Positions 16,147 through 24,055 of a stretch of DNA of 64,000 nucleotides are shown here, in pieces. Where the stretch lies: positions 40,605 to 104,604 of the forward strand of contig NZ_JASCQG010000014.1 of assembly GCF_030005555.1 (NCBI RefSeq), written 5' to 3'. A program made the position numbers and the translations under genes. The number at the start of each line of letters is the position of its first letter. Position 1 is the first letter of the stretch. The stretch is from Empedobacter sedimenti (GTDB lineage: Bacteria; Bacteroidota; Bacteroidia; Flavobacteriales; Weeksellaceae). The notes under the pieces are model-generated. The model was not told where the DNA came from, made no database searches, and saw only the letters and a program-made list of their open reading frames with translations.

Positions 16147-16239
16147 ATGCCAAGCGGAAAAAAACGTAAAAGACATAAGGTAGCGACACACAAACGTAAA
16201 AAACGTCGTCGTCTTAACAGACACAAAAAGAAAAAATAA
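16147..16239 (+). CDS. Tiny basic protein, possibly ribosomal (bS22/mS38-like)
   Basis: The 30-residue product is made almost entirely of Lys, Arg and His, starting MPSGKKRKRHKVATHKRKK. It has no room for a folded domain on its own. The pattern K-R-x5-H-[KR]-[RK]-x2-R-R can be laid on the actinobacterial ribosomal protein bS22 and on the COX24/AURKAIP1 end of mitochondrial mS38, both very short basic rRNA-binding peptides. It starts 18 bases after hup and precedes rng. Function as a ribosomal protein is inference; the coding call rests on its composition and position. Confidence 0.7.
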   Translation: MPSGKKRKRHKVATHKRKKRRRLNRHKKKK

Positions 16240-16341
16240 TTAGTAGCTACGCTATTAATATTTTAATCTTTTTACAAGATAGCACTTTTCAATATGAATT
16301 TTGGAAAGTGCTTTTATCATTTTTAAAAACATAATTTTTTG

Positions 16342-17913
16342 ATGAGTAAAGAATTAGTGATTTCAGCCTTAGCTGATCAAGTACGCATCGCAGTTTTAGA
16401 TGAAGGCCGATTGATGGAGTTTCATCAAGACACTGCAAATGATGGCTTTGCAGTTGGCGATATTTACTTGGGAAAAATCAAAAAATTAGCTCCTAGTTTA
16501 AATGCAACCTTTGTTGACATTGGTTATTCTAAAGATGCATTTTTACATTATCATGACTTAGGTCCACAAATACGTTCGTCAAATGCTTACAACAAAATTG
16601 TAGGAAATGGAACGTACAAAACCGAAAAATTGAAAAACTTCCGTATGGAAGCGCCAATTGATAAAGATGGTCAAATTAACGAAATCTTTGCTCCTGGTGA
16701 TTCTGTATTGGTTCAGATTACAAAAGAACCAATCCATACGAAAGGTCCAAGAATTACATCAGAAATTTCGATTGCTGGTCGTTATTTAGTTTTAGTTCCG
16801 TTCTCGGAACGTGTTTCGATTTCTCAAAAAATCAAACAAAAACCAGAGCGCGATCGTTTAATTAAAATTTTGGATGGATTAACGCCAGAAGGCTTTGGAG
16901 TAATCATCAGAACGGTAGCAGAAGACAAAAATGCTGAAGAACTACAAGCAGATTTAGCTTATTTATTAAACAAATGGGTTCAAATCTTCAAAAATCTTCA
17001 GAAAAAGAAAGCGCCAGCTAAAATACTTAGCGAAATGGACAGAGCTTCTTCTATTTTGAGAGATAATTTTAACGACGATTTTGTTAAAATATCGGTTGAT
17101 GATCACGAATTAGCAGACGAAATGCGCGAATATTTGGAAGTTATTGCACCAGATAAAATCAATTTGGTAAAAGAATATGACGATCCATTTGTTCCGATTT
17201 TTGAAAAGTTTAATGTCGAAAGACAAATTAAACAAGCTTTTGGTAAAACGGTAACTATTCCACAATCTAAAGGTGCATATCTTGTGATTGAACATACTGA
17301 AGCGTTACATGTAATTGATGTGAACTCGGGAAATATTTCTCGGAATTCTAAAAATCAAGAAGATTCAGCTTTTGCCGTAAACAAAATCGCTGCCTCTGAG
17401 ATTGCACGTCAGTTGCGTTTACGTGATATGGGAGGAATTGTTGTGGTCGATTTTATTGACATGACAGATGCAGAACATAAGAAAGAATTGTTTGAACATC
17501 TGCGAGCTGAAATGGCGAAAGACAAAGCAAAACACAAGATTTTGCCACCAAGTAAATTTGGATTGATTCAGATTACAAGACAACGAGTTCGCCCTGAGGT
17601 GAATTTTATTACAACTGAAGAAAATCCGAACCAAGAATCGAATGAAGTTGAAGCACCTATCGTTACAATTGATAAAATTGAACAAGTGCTCTTGAATATC
17701 CTTGAAAGAAAAGATAAAGACTTGAAAAAAATGTCTTTACATGTCCATCCTTTTATTGCTTCGTATTTGAAGTATGGATTGCCAAGCATTCAGATGAAAT
17801 GGTTTTTTAAGCATAAAAAGTGGATTAAGATTGTACCAAGAGACGCGTACAAATACTTACAATTTAATTTCTTAGACAAAGATCATAATACACTTTACAA
17901 CGAATCAAATTAA
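16342..17913 (+). CDS. rng: Ribonuclease G/E
   Basis: RNase G cleaves single-stranded RNA in 16S rRNA maturation and mRNA decay. The 523-residue protein has an S1 domain at about residues 35-130 (FAVGDIYLGKIKKLAPSLNA) and the RNase E/G catalytic block VIDVNSGNISR with a following VVDFIDMTD that holds the Mg-binding aspartates. It also has the C-terminal small domain but no long degradosome scaffold. I choose the ATG at 16342 over the TTG just before it. Confidence 0.94.
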   Translation: MSKELVISALADQVRIAVLDEGRLMEFHQDTANDGFAVGDIYLGKIKKLAPSLNATFVDIGYSKDAFLHYHDLGPQIRSSNAYNKIVGNGTYKTEKLKNFRMEAPIDKDGQINEIFAPGDSVLVQITKEPIHTKGPRITSEISIAGRYLVLVPFSERVSISQKIKQKPERDRLIKILDGLTPEGFGVIIRTVAEDKNAEELQADLAYLLNKWVQIFKNLQKKKAPAKILSEMDRASSILRDNFNDDFVKISVDDHELADEMREYLEVIAPDKINLVKEYDDPFVPIFEKFNVERQIKQAFGKTVTIPQSKGAYLVIEHTEALHVIDVNSGNISRNSKNQEDSAFAVNKIAASEIARQLRLRDMGGIVVVDFIDMTDAEHKKELFEHLRAEMAKDKAKHKILPPSKFGLIQITRQRVRPEVNFITTEENPNQESNEVEAPIVTIDKIEQVLLNILERKDKDLKKMSLHVHPFIASYLKYGLPSIQMKWFFKHKKWIKIVPRDAYKYLQFNFLDKDHNTLYNESN

Positions 17914-17941
17914 AAAAACCTCGCAATTGCGAGGTTTTTTG
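17913..17941. terminator. Bidirectional terminator
   Basis: CCTCGCAATTGCGAGG at 17919-17934 is a perfect palindrome with A and T runs on either side. It can end rng and the convergent GLPGLI gene. Confidence 0.92.
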
Positions 17942-17943
17942 TT

Positions 17944-18660
17944 TTAATCTTTATCAATTCCATTGCTAGAATTTTCTGCTTCTACTATTTCATTAACTCT
18001 TCTTCTATAATCTTTTTCAAGTCTTAAAAATTCATCCTCATTAATAACTTTACCTTTTGTAGGTTCTTTAAATTGAATGGAAGAATCAAGTTGTATTGAT
18101 ACTAATTGATATGTTGCATAAAATTTTGAATCACTTTTTGATGATCTTTTAACTTCTAAAATCAATCCAGGTAAATTATTATAAAATTCTGGTCCACATT
18201 TCGACTTTATTTCTGTAGAATACCAAGCTTCTACAACCAAATCTCCATCTTCATAAGTTGCTTTTTTGGCATTAAACCCTTTGATCATTTTTGTTTCTCT
18301 TGTCAAATTCCAATTGCTTTTAGGTATATTGAGTTTAATTAAATACAATTTAGACTCCATTTCGCGAGAAACTTTCAAATAATCTTTTTCGAAATTATAA
18401 TAACTTTCTAAATCTTTAAATCCTCCAACATAATTTAGTTCTCTGCTTGAATTTTGCGCATTGTTTATTCTAATAATTTCTTTTCCTAAACATTCATTAT
18501 TATTTCCTACAAGTTCAAAATATTTTGGTCTTGAATATTCTTGAGAAGAATTATCGTGATCATTTCCAAAATCCATAAATTTTACTCGTTCATACTCTAT
18601 CTTAAACTTATCTTGAGAAAAAGAGAGAATTGGGATTAAAAGCAACAATAAGTATTTCAT
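17944..18660 (-). CDS. GLPGLI-family secreted protein
   Basis: The 238-residue protein has a signal peptide (MKYLLLLLIPILSFSQ). The family motif appears near residue 165 as NNLPGLILEV, after KCGPEFY, and YEDGDLVVEAWYSTEI precedes it. GLPGLI proteins (TIGR01200) are common in Flavobacteriia, often in multiple copies, and are thought to be exported; their function is unknown. The C-terminal 40 residues are highly charged. No partner gene is adjacent. Confidence 0.85.
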   Translation of the reverse strand: MKYLLLLLIPILSFSQDKFKIEYERVKFMDFGNDHDNSSQEYSRPKYFELVGNNNECLGKEIIRINNAQNSSRELNYVGGFKDLESYYNFEKDYLKVSREMESKLYLIKLNIPKSNWNLTRETKMIKGFNAKKATYEDGDLVVEAWYSTEIKSKCGPEFYNNLPGLILEVKRSSKSDSKFYATYQLVSIQLDSSIQFKEPTKGKVINEDEFLRLEKDYRRRVNEIVEAENSSNGIDKD

Positions 18661-18759
18661 TTATTAAAATTAAACGTTACAGAAAGATATTAAAAAAATT
18701 CATAGACTATGATAATCTATACCTTTGTTTTCTTTACTTTAGCTACTTAACCCAATTCT

Positions 18760-19434
18760 ATGAAAAAAATCTTCCGAATTCTTCTCAAAACTTTAGGCTT
18801 TTTAGTTTTGTTTATTGTTGTCTATTTACTTGCGGTGGTTTTGTTGCCAATGATTCCTGTTAACAAGGAAAAACAGAAACCAAATGACGAAATAACGGCT
18901 TATATCCTTACAAATGGCGTACATACAGACATTGTTGTTCCTGTAAAATCTGAGGCTATTGATTGGTCTACTTTTATTCCATTTACGGATACAAAATCTA
19001 AAAAAGAGTTTAAATATATTGCGTTTGGCTGGGGAGATAAAGGTTTTTATTTGGATACACCTGAATGGAAAGATCTTAAATTTTCTACCGCTTTCAAAGC
19101 TGCATTTTGGTTAGGAGATTCGGCAATGCATACTACTTTTTATGACGAAATGACGGTTGGTGAAGATTGTAGACGAGTGTACATGAGTTTAGAGGAATAC
19201 AAATCACTTATCAATTACATTAAAAAATCGTATGATTTGGATCAAAATAATAAAGTTGAGTTGATCAAAACGGACGCAGTTTACGGAAATAATGATGCTT
19301 TTTATGAAGCGAAAGGAAGTTATAGTTTGTTTTTCACTTGCAATACTTGGGCTGCAAATGCATTAAAAGCTGCAAAAAAAGAGGCTCCGTTATGGACTGC
19401 AACTCAGCAAGGGATATTTTATCATTACAAATAA
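18760..19434 (+). CDS. TIGR02117/DUF2459-family membrane-anchored protein
   Basis: The 224-residue protein has one N-terminal membrane helix at about residues 10-31 and a periplasmic domain with TNGVHTDIVVP near residue 50, FGWGDKGFYLDTP near 90, and FFTCNTWAANAL near 190. The conserved His and Cys-Asn-Thr-Trp fit the DUF2459 family. A cysteine-hydrolase activity has been suggested by such patterns but is unproven. It is a single gene before the third tRNA-Asn. Confidence 0.8.
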   Translation: MKKIFRILLKTLGFLVLFIVVYLLAVVLLPMIPVNKEKQKPNDEITAYILTNGVHTDIVVPVKSEAIDWSTFIPFTDTKSKKEFKYIAFGWGDKGFYLDTPEWKDLKFSTAFKAAFWLGDSAMHTTFYDEMTVGEDCRRVYMSLEEYKSLINYIKKSYDLDQNNKVELIKTDAVYGNNDAFYEAKGSYSLFFTCNTWAANALKAAKKEAPLWTATQQGIFYHYK

Positions 19435-19541
19435 TTTATTTTTGAAAATAAATTGAAAAAAAAAATCAATAATTTTCTAATTCATTTTCAAAGAGTTGCC
19501 TATTAATGCACCTTTTGGATTGAAATTTTTTAGTTTTAAGA

Positions 19542-19572
19542 TTTGGAAGTAATAAATTTTGCTCTATATTTG
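19542..19572 (+). promoter_or_regulatory. Promoter of tRNA-Asn (TTTG-N19-TATATTTG)
   Basis: TTTG at 19542-19545 and TATATTTG at 19565-19572 are 19 bases apart, a close match to the Bacteroidetes consensus. The tRNA begins 24 bases downstream. Confidence 0.75.
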
Positions 19573-19595
19573 CAACACAATATCGATAACGATAC

Positions 19596-19669
19596 TCCTC
19601 CTTAGCTCAGTTGGTTAGAGCATCTGACTGTTAATCAGAGGGTCCTTGGTTCGAGCCCAAGAGGAGGAG
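19596..19669 (+). tRNA. tRNA-Asn(GTT), third copy
   Basis: This copy is identical over 74 bases to the two tRNA-Asn genes near 12 kb but lies on the opposite strand. It has anticodon GTT, acceptor TCCTCCT/AGGAGGA and no encoded CCA. Confidence 0.97.
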
Positions 19670-19670
19670 C

Positions 19671-19704
19671 AAAAAAGACAATCAAATTTTGATTGTCTTT
19701 TTTT
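19671..19704 (+). terminator. Terminator of third tRNA-Asn
   Basis: AAAAAAGACAATCAAA pairs with TTTGATTGTCTTTTTT. It is the same hairpin as at 11905-11937 in inverted orientation. Confidence 0.9.
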
Positions 19705-19816
19705 ATTTTGTGTAAAATCATCTTCCCAATTACTTTCACAAATATTTAACAAAACCCGACACAACCTTTTGAGTGGTTTTGACATCTTACTAATAGAAAA
19801 ATAAAAATAAGTAAGT

Positions 19817-20284
19817 ATGAAATTGACAAAAATATTTAGCGTTTTAGCATTATTAATGGTTATGGTAACATTCGCACAGAAAAGTAAAACAGATTATTCT
19901 ATGTATCCGAAAGCTAAAAGTGGTTTTGAACAAAAAATCATTACACTGAAAACATTGACTAACGAAGATGATTATAAAGTAGAATTATTTGTAGGTAAAA
20001 AAAGTAAGGTAGATAATTGTAATCGATTCTTTTTAGCGGGAGAGTTTAGCGAAAAAAACGTTGACGGTTGGGGTTACAACTATTACGAATTTAAATCTGA
20101 TGGTAATATTGCAGGAACTTTAATGGGTTGTCTTAACTCTAAAGAAGTAGAAAGAACAATACATGCACAAACGATTAAAACACGTTACAATAGCAAATTA
20201 CCAATTGTAGTTTATGTACCAAAAGGTTTCACTTTAGAGTACCGTATTTGGAAAGCTGATAAACAGCTTACTTTAGTGAAATAA
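19817..20284 (+). CDS. eco: Ecotin, serine protease inhibitor
   Basis: Ecotin is a periplasmic dimeric inhibitor of trypsin-fold proteases. The 155-residue precursor has a signal peptide ending at about residue 20 (MVTFAQ), then YPKAKSGFEQKIITL, VDGWGYNYYEF, and the C-terminal RYNSKLPIVVYVPKGF shared with E. coli ecotin. The inhibitory loop reads GTLMGC where E. coli has STMMAC, so the P1 residue is probably Leu instead of Met. Both cysteines of the loop disulfide are present. It is a single gene with its own terminator. Confidence 0.93.
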   Translation: MKLTKIFSVLALLMVMVTFAQKSKTDYSMYPKAKSGFEQKIITLKTLTNEDDYKVELFVGKKSKVDNCNRFFLAGEFSEKNVDGWGYNYYEFKSDGNIAGTLMGCLNSKEVERTIHAQTIKTRYNSKLPIVVYVPKGFTLEYRIWKADKQLTLVK

Positions 20285-20301
20285 TTATATAGTGTTAATT
20301 G

Positions 20302-20329
20302 AAAAAGCTCGAGAATATCTCGAGCTTTT
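20302..20329. terminator. Bidirectional terminator
   Basis: AAAAAGCTCGAGA and TCTCGAGCTTTT form a strong stem with a three-base loop. It serves ecotin and the convergent DUF445 gene. Confidence 0.92.
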
Positions 20330-20335
20330 GTTATT

Positions 20336-21580
20336 TTAATGAAAAACAAGTTGGGTTATAGTATAAATCAGTAAACCGACCAAACCTCCTACAAGCGTTC
20401 CGTTGATACGGATAAACTGAAGATCTTTTCCGACTTCTAATTCAAGTTTTTCACTTAATTGTTTTCCTTCCCATTTATCAACAGTAGAACTAATCAAACC
20501 TTCTACTTCTTTTACATTTCTCAAAATCATTCGATAAATAAAATGTCGAACCCAACCATTTATTTTATCAATCATTTCTTGATTATCATTCAAATTTTCG
20601 GTCAATTTTTTAATATTCTTCTGTATATACGTTTGCAAAGCTGAATTAGGATCATCAAAACTCTCTGTCAAGTTTAGTTTGATTGCTTGCCACAAATCCA
20701 TCGAATACTCATTCATTCGCTCTTTTGTGATAAAATCATCACGAAGCGTTTCTAACTTCACTTTCCAATCTGGTGATTCTTTTATATTCTGAATATTATC
20801 TTTGATAATTCGTTCAATATTATGACGAAGAGGATGTTCTTTATCTTCTGCAACCTCATCCAAAAAGCTAACAACACCTTCCACTACTCCTTTCGAAATT
20901 TTTTTCCCTGCAAAAAATGAAATAACAGGATGTTTTTCGTTCAGTTTATCTTTGATAATTAAATCACTTTCTAAGATATATTCTTTTGCTTTCGGAATAA
21001 TAGCTTCCAAAATTTCGTCGTGTTTTTCTTTCTCTAAAACATATTCTAAACTCGACGAAACCAACTCTGGAAGATTAAATTGCTTTAAAATTTCGTCACC
21101 TTTCAGTGTTATAAAATCAACGACATCTTTATCGTCTAAATCTGTTACAATTTTCTTTGTAAAATGAATTAATTCATCTTGTAAACCTTTTTGATTAGAT
21201 GGTTTATTTAACCAATCTGCTGCATATTTTACAACTTCTAACTTCTCTATATAAGGTCTAATTGTAGAAGGTGTCAAAAAGTTATCAGTTACAAAATGAC
21301 CTAAATTATCTCCAATTGCTTTTTGACTATTTTCGATCAAATTAGTATGCGGAATTTTAAGACCCAACGGATAACGAAAAAGTGCTGTAACAGCAAACCA
21401 ATCGGCTAAAGCACCAACCATTCCTGCTTCTGCAAAGGCTTCTACATAACCAATCCATTTGGCGTCCGAATGTAAATCTAGATAAACCATTGCAAAGTAA
21501 ACAATCGCCATCAAGAGAAACAAACCTGTCGCAATAGCTTTGTGCTTCTTTAGGTTTTGTATTTTTTCTACTTCTGTCAT
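20336..21580 (-). CDS. DUF445-family membrane protein
   Basis: The 414-residue protein has an N-terminal membrane helix at about residues 15-35, the DUF445 signature GMVGALADWFAVTALFRYPL near residue 55, and a second membrane helix at the very end. The long part between them is helical and charged. The function of DUF445 (YjiN-like) proteins is not known. I use the ATG at 21578-21580, since the codon two before it is a TTG. Confidence 0.85.
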   Translation of the reverse strand: MTEVEKIQNLKKHKAIATGLFLLMAIVYFAMVYLDLHSDAKWIGYVEAFAEAGMVGALADWFAVTALFRYPLGLKIPHTNLIENSQKAIGDNLGHFVTDNFLTPSTIRPYIEKLEVVKYAADWLNKPSNQKGLQDELIHFTKKIVTDLDDKDVVDFITLKGDEILKQFNLPELVSSSLEYVLEKEKHDEILEAIIPKAKEYILESDLIIKDKLNEKHPVISFFAGKKISKGVVEGVVSFLDEVAEDKEHPLRHNIERIIKDNIQNIKESPDWKVKLETLRDDFITKERMNEYSMDLWQAIKLNLTESFDDPNSALQTYIQKNIKKLTENLNDNQEMIDKINGWVRHFIYRMILRNVKEVEGLISSTVDKWEGKQLSEKLELEVGKDLQFIRINGTLVGGLVGLLIYTITQLVFH

Positions 21581-21594
21581 CTTCAATTTTTATT

Positions 21595-21617
21595 AAAAAA
21601 AGCGATGAAAACATCGC
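21595..21617 (-). terminator. Terminator after third universal stress gene
   Basis: GCGATG and CATCGC pair around AAAA, with seven T following on the minus strand. Confidence 0.75.
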
Positions 21618-21624
21618 CAAAATT

Positions 21625-22413
21625 TTAGTTAGATTCCTGAAAAATCAATAAAGCTACCGTTCCTGTTTGTAATAAACGATTACTATGATTTACTGTAAAC
21701 AAACGATCAAACGCAGATAACTCGCGATGTACAACTCCCAAAACATCAATTTTGTTTGATGTACAGAAACTAATTAATCCTTCTTCTACGTCTTCGTTGC
21801 TTTCTACTGAGATCGTAACTTTAGGATAAGTCGATTCCCACTCTTTTTTGGTGTGAACCATTTCTTGCGTCATTACATTATTCTCGACATGAACTATTTT
21901 CAAATCTTTTTTGTAACGATCTGTCACTTCAATCATCTGAGCTAATGCTTTGTTTTCTTTTTCGCTAAACAAAGTTGCGTATCCAAAATTACGTTCTGCC
22001 TTAAATTTTACACGATTCGGAATAACAAGAACCGGAACTGTCGCATTGTTAATAACGTTAAGCGTATTAGATCCAAAAATCTTTTTCCCTAAGCTATTTT
22101 GACCATTTGTTCCCATTACAATGTATTTCACATCTTCTTTGCTTACAATGTCCATTATTGTCAATAATAAATCGCCAACCTCTAAAGAGCTTTTTACATT
22201 AACTTCTCCTAAGTTATTTGCTGTTGCTAAACTTTTTAATTGATCTATATAACTTTCAAAATCTTCTTGATAAATGTTTGCTTGATTATTTAAATGAGAT
22301 GAGACCGAGATCAATTTTACATCTGCATTAAGCACTTTTGCAAGATTAACAGCATATAAAAATGCGTTGTTTGCTGTATCAGAAAAATCTGTCGGAAATA
22401 ATATATTAGCCAT
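21625..22413 (-). CDS. Universal stress protein, tandem UspA domains
   Basis: The 262-residue protein begins MANILFPTDFSDTANNAFLY, similar to the pair at 2.4-4.2 kb but otherwise well diverged. The ATP motif is present as GTNGQNSLGKKIFGS near residue 100. The second domain lacks a full motif. It lies between era and the DUF445 gene, all transcribed leftward, with terminators between them. No specific function can be stated. Confidence 0.87.
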   Translation of the reverse strand: MANILFPTDFSDTANNAFLYAVNLAKVLNADVKLISVSSHLNNQANIYQEDFESYIDQLKSLATANNLGEVNVKSSLEVGDLLLTIMDIVSKEDVKYIVMGTNGQNSLGKKIFGSNTLNVINNATVPVLVIPNRVKFKAERNFGYATLFSEKENKALAQMIEVTDRYKKDLKIVHVENNVMTQEMVHTKKEWESTYPKVTISVESNEDVEEGLISFCTSNKIDVLGVVHRELSAFDRLFTVNHSNRLLQTGTVALLIFQESN

Positions 22414-22471
22414 TGTTTGTAGAATTTGTTACTACTCAAAATTACGATTATTCTTTCAGTTTACCGAAAAT

Positions 22472-22498
22472 AAAAAAAGTGTTGATTTCTCAACACTT
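22472..22498 (-). terminator. Terminator after era
   Basis: AAGTGTTGA and TCAACACTT pair around TTTC, followed by T residues on the minus strand. Confidence 0.85.
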
Positions 22499-22519
22499 CT
22501 CCTTTACTTATGCTTTGTT

Positions 22520-23407
22520 TTAATAACCAAATCTTTTCAGATCATTTTCTTTGCTTCGCCAATCTTTACGAACTTTCACAAATAGTTTTAAAAACACTTT
22601 TTTGTCAAAGAATTTCTCTAACTCTTCACGTGCTTCTTTTCCTACTTTTGACAAAGATTCTCCTTTATGACCGATGATAATTCCTTTCTGAGAATCGCGT
22701 TCAACGAAAATTTCAGCTTCAATCGAAATTAAATTCATATCTTCTTTAAATCGCTCTGTTACAACTTCTACAGAATATGGAATCTCTTTCTGGTAGTTCA
22801 ATAAAATCTTTTCACGAATTACTTCATTCACAATAAAACGCTCCGAACGATCCGTTAATTGATCATCTGGATAATATTGTGGACCTTCCGGAATTATCGC
22901 TTTTATTTTATTAATCAACAAATCAACATTGACGTTTTCTTTAGCTGAAATTGGTAAAATTTCGGCTGTTGGTAATAACTCATGCCAATATTCTACTGCT
23001 TCATTCAACCTATCTTGCGTCGCTGTATCTATTTTATTTAATAACAAAATAATTGGTGTAGACGTTTTTTGTAGACGCTCAAAAACCTGTTCATTTTTTA
23101 GTCTTTTCTCTCCTATTTCTACAACATAAAGAATTACATCAGCATCAACCAACGATTCGTTTACTGCATCCATCATTTTTGTTTGCAACTCGTAAGCAGG
23201 ATCTAAAACTCCAGGAGTATCTGAAAATACAATCTGAAAATCTTCTCCAGTCAAAATACCTTTGATACGATGACGCGTTGTTTGGGCTTTGTGTGTTGCG
23301 ATAACCAAACGTTCTTTCATCAACATATTCATTAATGTTGATTTACCTACATTCGGATTACCAATAATGTTTACAAAACCGGATTTAAATTTCTTTTCGT
23401 CTGACAT
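22520..23407 (-). CDS. era: GTPase Era
   Basis: Era is an essential GTPase that helps assemble the 30S subunit by binding the 3' end of 16S rRNA. The 295-residue protein has GNPNVGKST near residue 16, SDTPGV near 57, NKID near 123, and a C-terminal KH domain with GIIIGHKGESLSKVGKEARE near residue 240. Its length is typical. Confidence 0.96.
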   Translation of the reverse strand: MSDEKKFKSGFVNIIGNPNVGKSTLMNMLMKERLVIATHKAQTTRHRIKGILTGEDFQIVFSDTPGVLDPAYELQTKMMDAVNESLVDADVILYVVEIGEKRLKNEQVFERLQKTSTPIILLLNKIDTATQDRLNEAVEYWHELLPTAEILPISAKENVNVDLLINKIKAIIPEGPQYYPDDQLTDRSERFIVNEVIREKILLNYQKEIPYSVEVVTERFKEDMNLISIEAEIFVERDSQKGIIIGHKGESLSKVGKEAREELEKFFDKKVFLKLFVKVRKDWRSKENDLKRFGY

Positions 23408-23628
23408 TCTGCAAATTTAATGATTTCTTTAGAAAAATTACGTTTTATTCTTTTCTCCAAATCCTTTTAATTTTAATTAAATATTAAGTTTCAAAAATTA
23501 AATTTGGTCTGTATTTTGAATAATTCTAATTAATCTCAAAAAAAGATGATGAAAGTTATGGTTTATTGAAAAATATGACTAATTTCATATAGTGTTATGG
23601 AGAATTAAATTAACCAAAATTTAAAAAA

Positions 23629-23898
23629 ATGATGAAAGCAGAATTAATTGAAAAAGAAGAAATTTTACAATATAAATTTTTAGATGCACCAAAAGATGAA
23701 GTAACGTTAGAAGCAAGTAAGTTAAATGGTGCTGTTCGTTTAGGAAACGAATTTAAATCAAAAGCATATATTACATTTCAGACTGATCAAGGTCCAAAGA
23801 AAATTGAAACAACTGTATGGTCTGTAACAGAAAAATACTTACAAATCAAAAATGGTGTTTTAATTCCACTAAAGTCTTTGATTGATATTCAATACTAA
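23629..23898 (+). CDS. Hypothetical 89-residue protein
   Basis: I do not recognise this protein. It has no signal peptide or membrane helix. The sequence alternates strands and turns, for example GNEFKSKAYITFQTDQGPKK and TTVWSVTEKYLQIKNG, and looks like a small all-beta domain. Two ATG codons in a row begin the frame. It stands alone between era and the methylmalonyl-CoA mutase gene, with a perfect palindrome after it. Confidence 0.7.
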   Translation: MMKAELIEKEEILQYKFLDAPKDEVTLEASKLNGAVRLGNEFKSKAYITFQTDQGPKKIETTVWSVTEKYLQIKNGVLIPLKSLIDIQY

Positions 23899-23929
23899 TA
23901 AATTTATTTTTTGCAAGATTATAAATAAT

Positions 23930-23959
23930 AAAGCGTGATGAGCTAGCTCATCACGCTTT
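23930..23959. terminator. 30-bp perfect palindrome, probable bidirectional terminator
   Basis: AAAGCGTGATGAGCT is followed directly by its exact reverse complement, with no loop. The T run after it is short, so it could also be an operator. Its position after a gene favours a terminator. Confidence 0.6.
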
Positions 23960-24055
23960 ATTGCTTTGATAGATTAATTTTATGAAAACGAACAACAATT
24001 GAATATAAAAAGTGCATTTTATAAAATTTAACTGATTATTATTTATCTTAGCAAT

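Larger units (their letters stand above)
19596..19712 (+). repeat. 117-bp inverted repeat copy 2
   Basis: This is the counterpart of 11897-12013. It contains the tRNA, its terminator and eight further bases (ATTTTGTG) that in the other copy encode the end of meaB. Beyond this the sequences diverge at once. Confidence 0.9.

Noticed and set aside
23960..24055. B12 riboswitch before the mutase gene
   Set aside because: Only about 95 AT-rich bases are available after the palindrome, far too few for a cobalamin aptamer.
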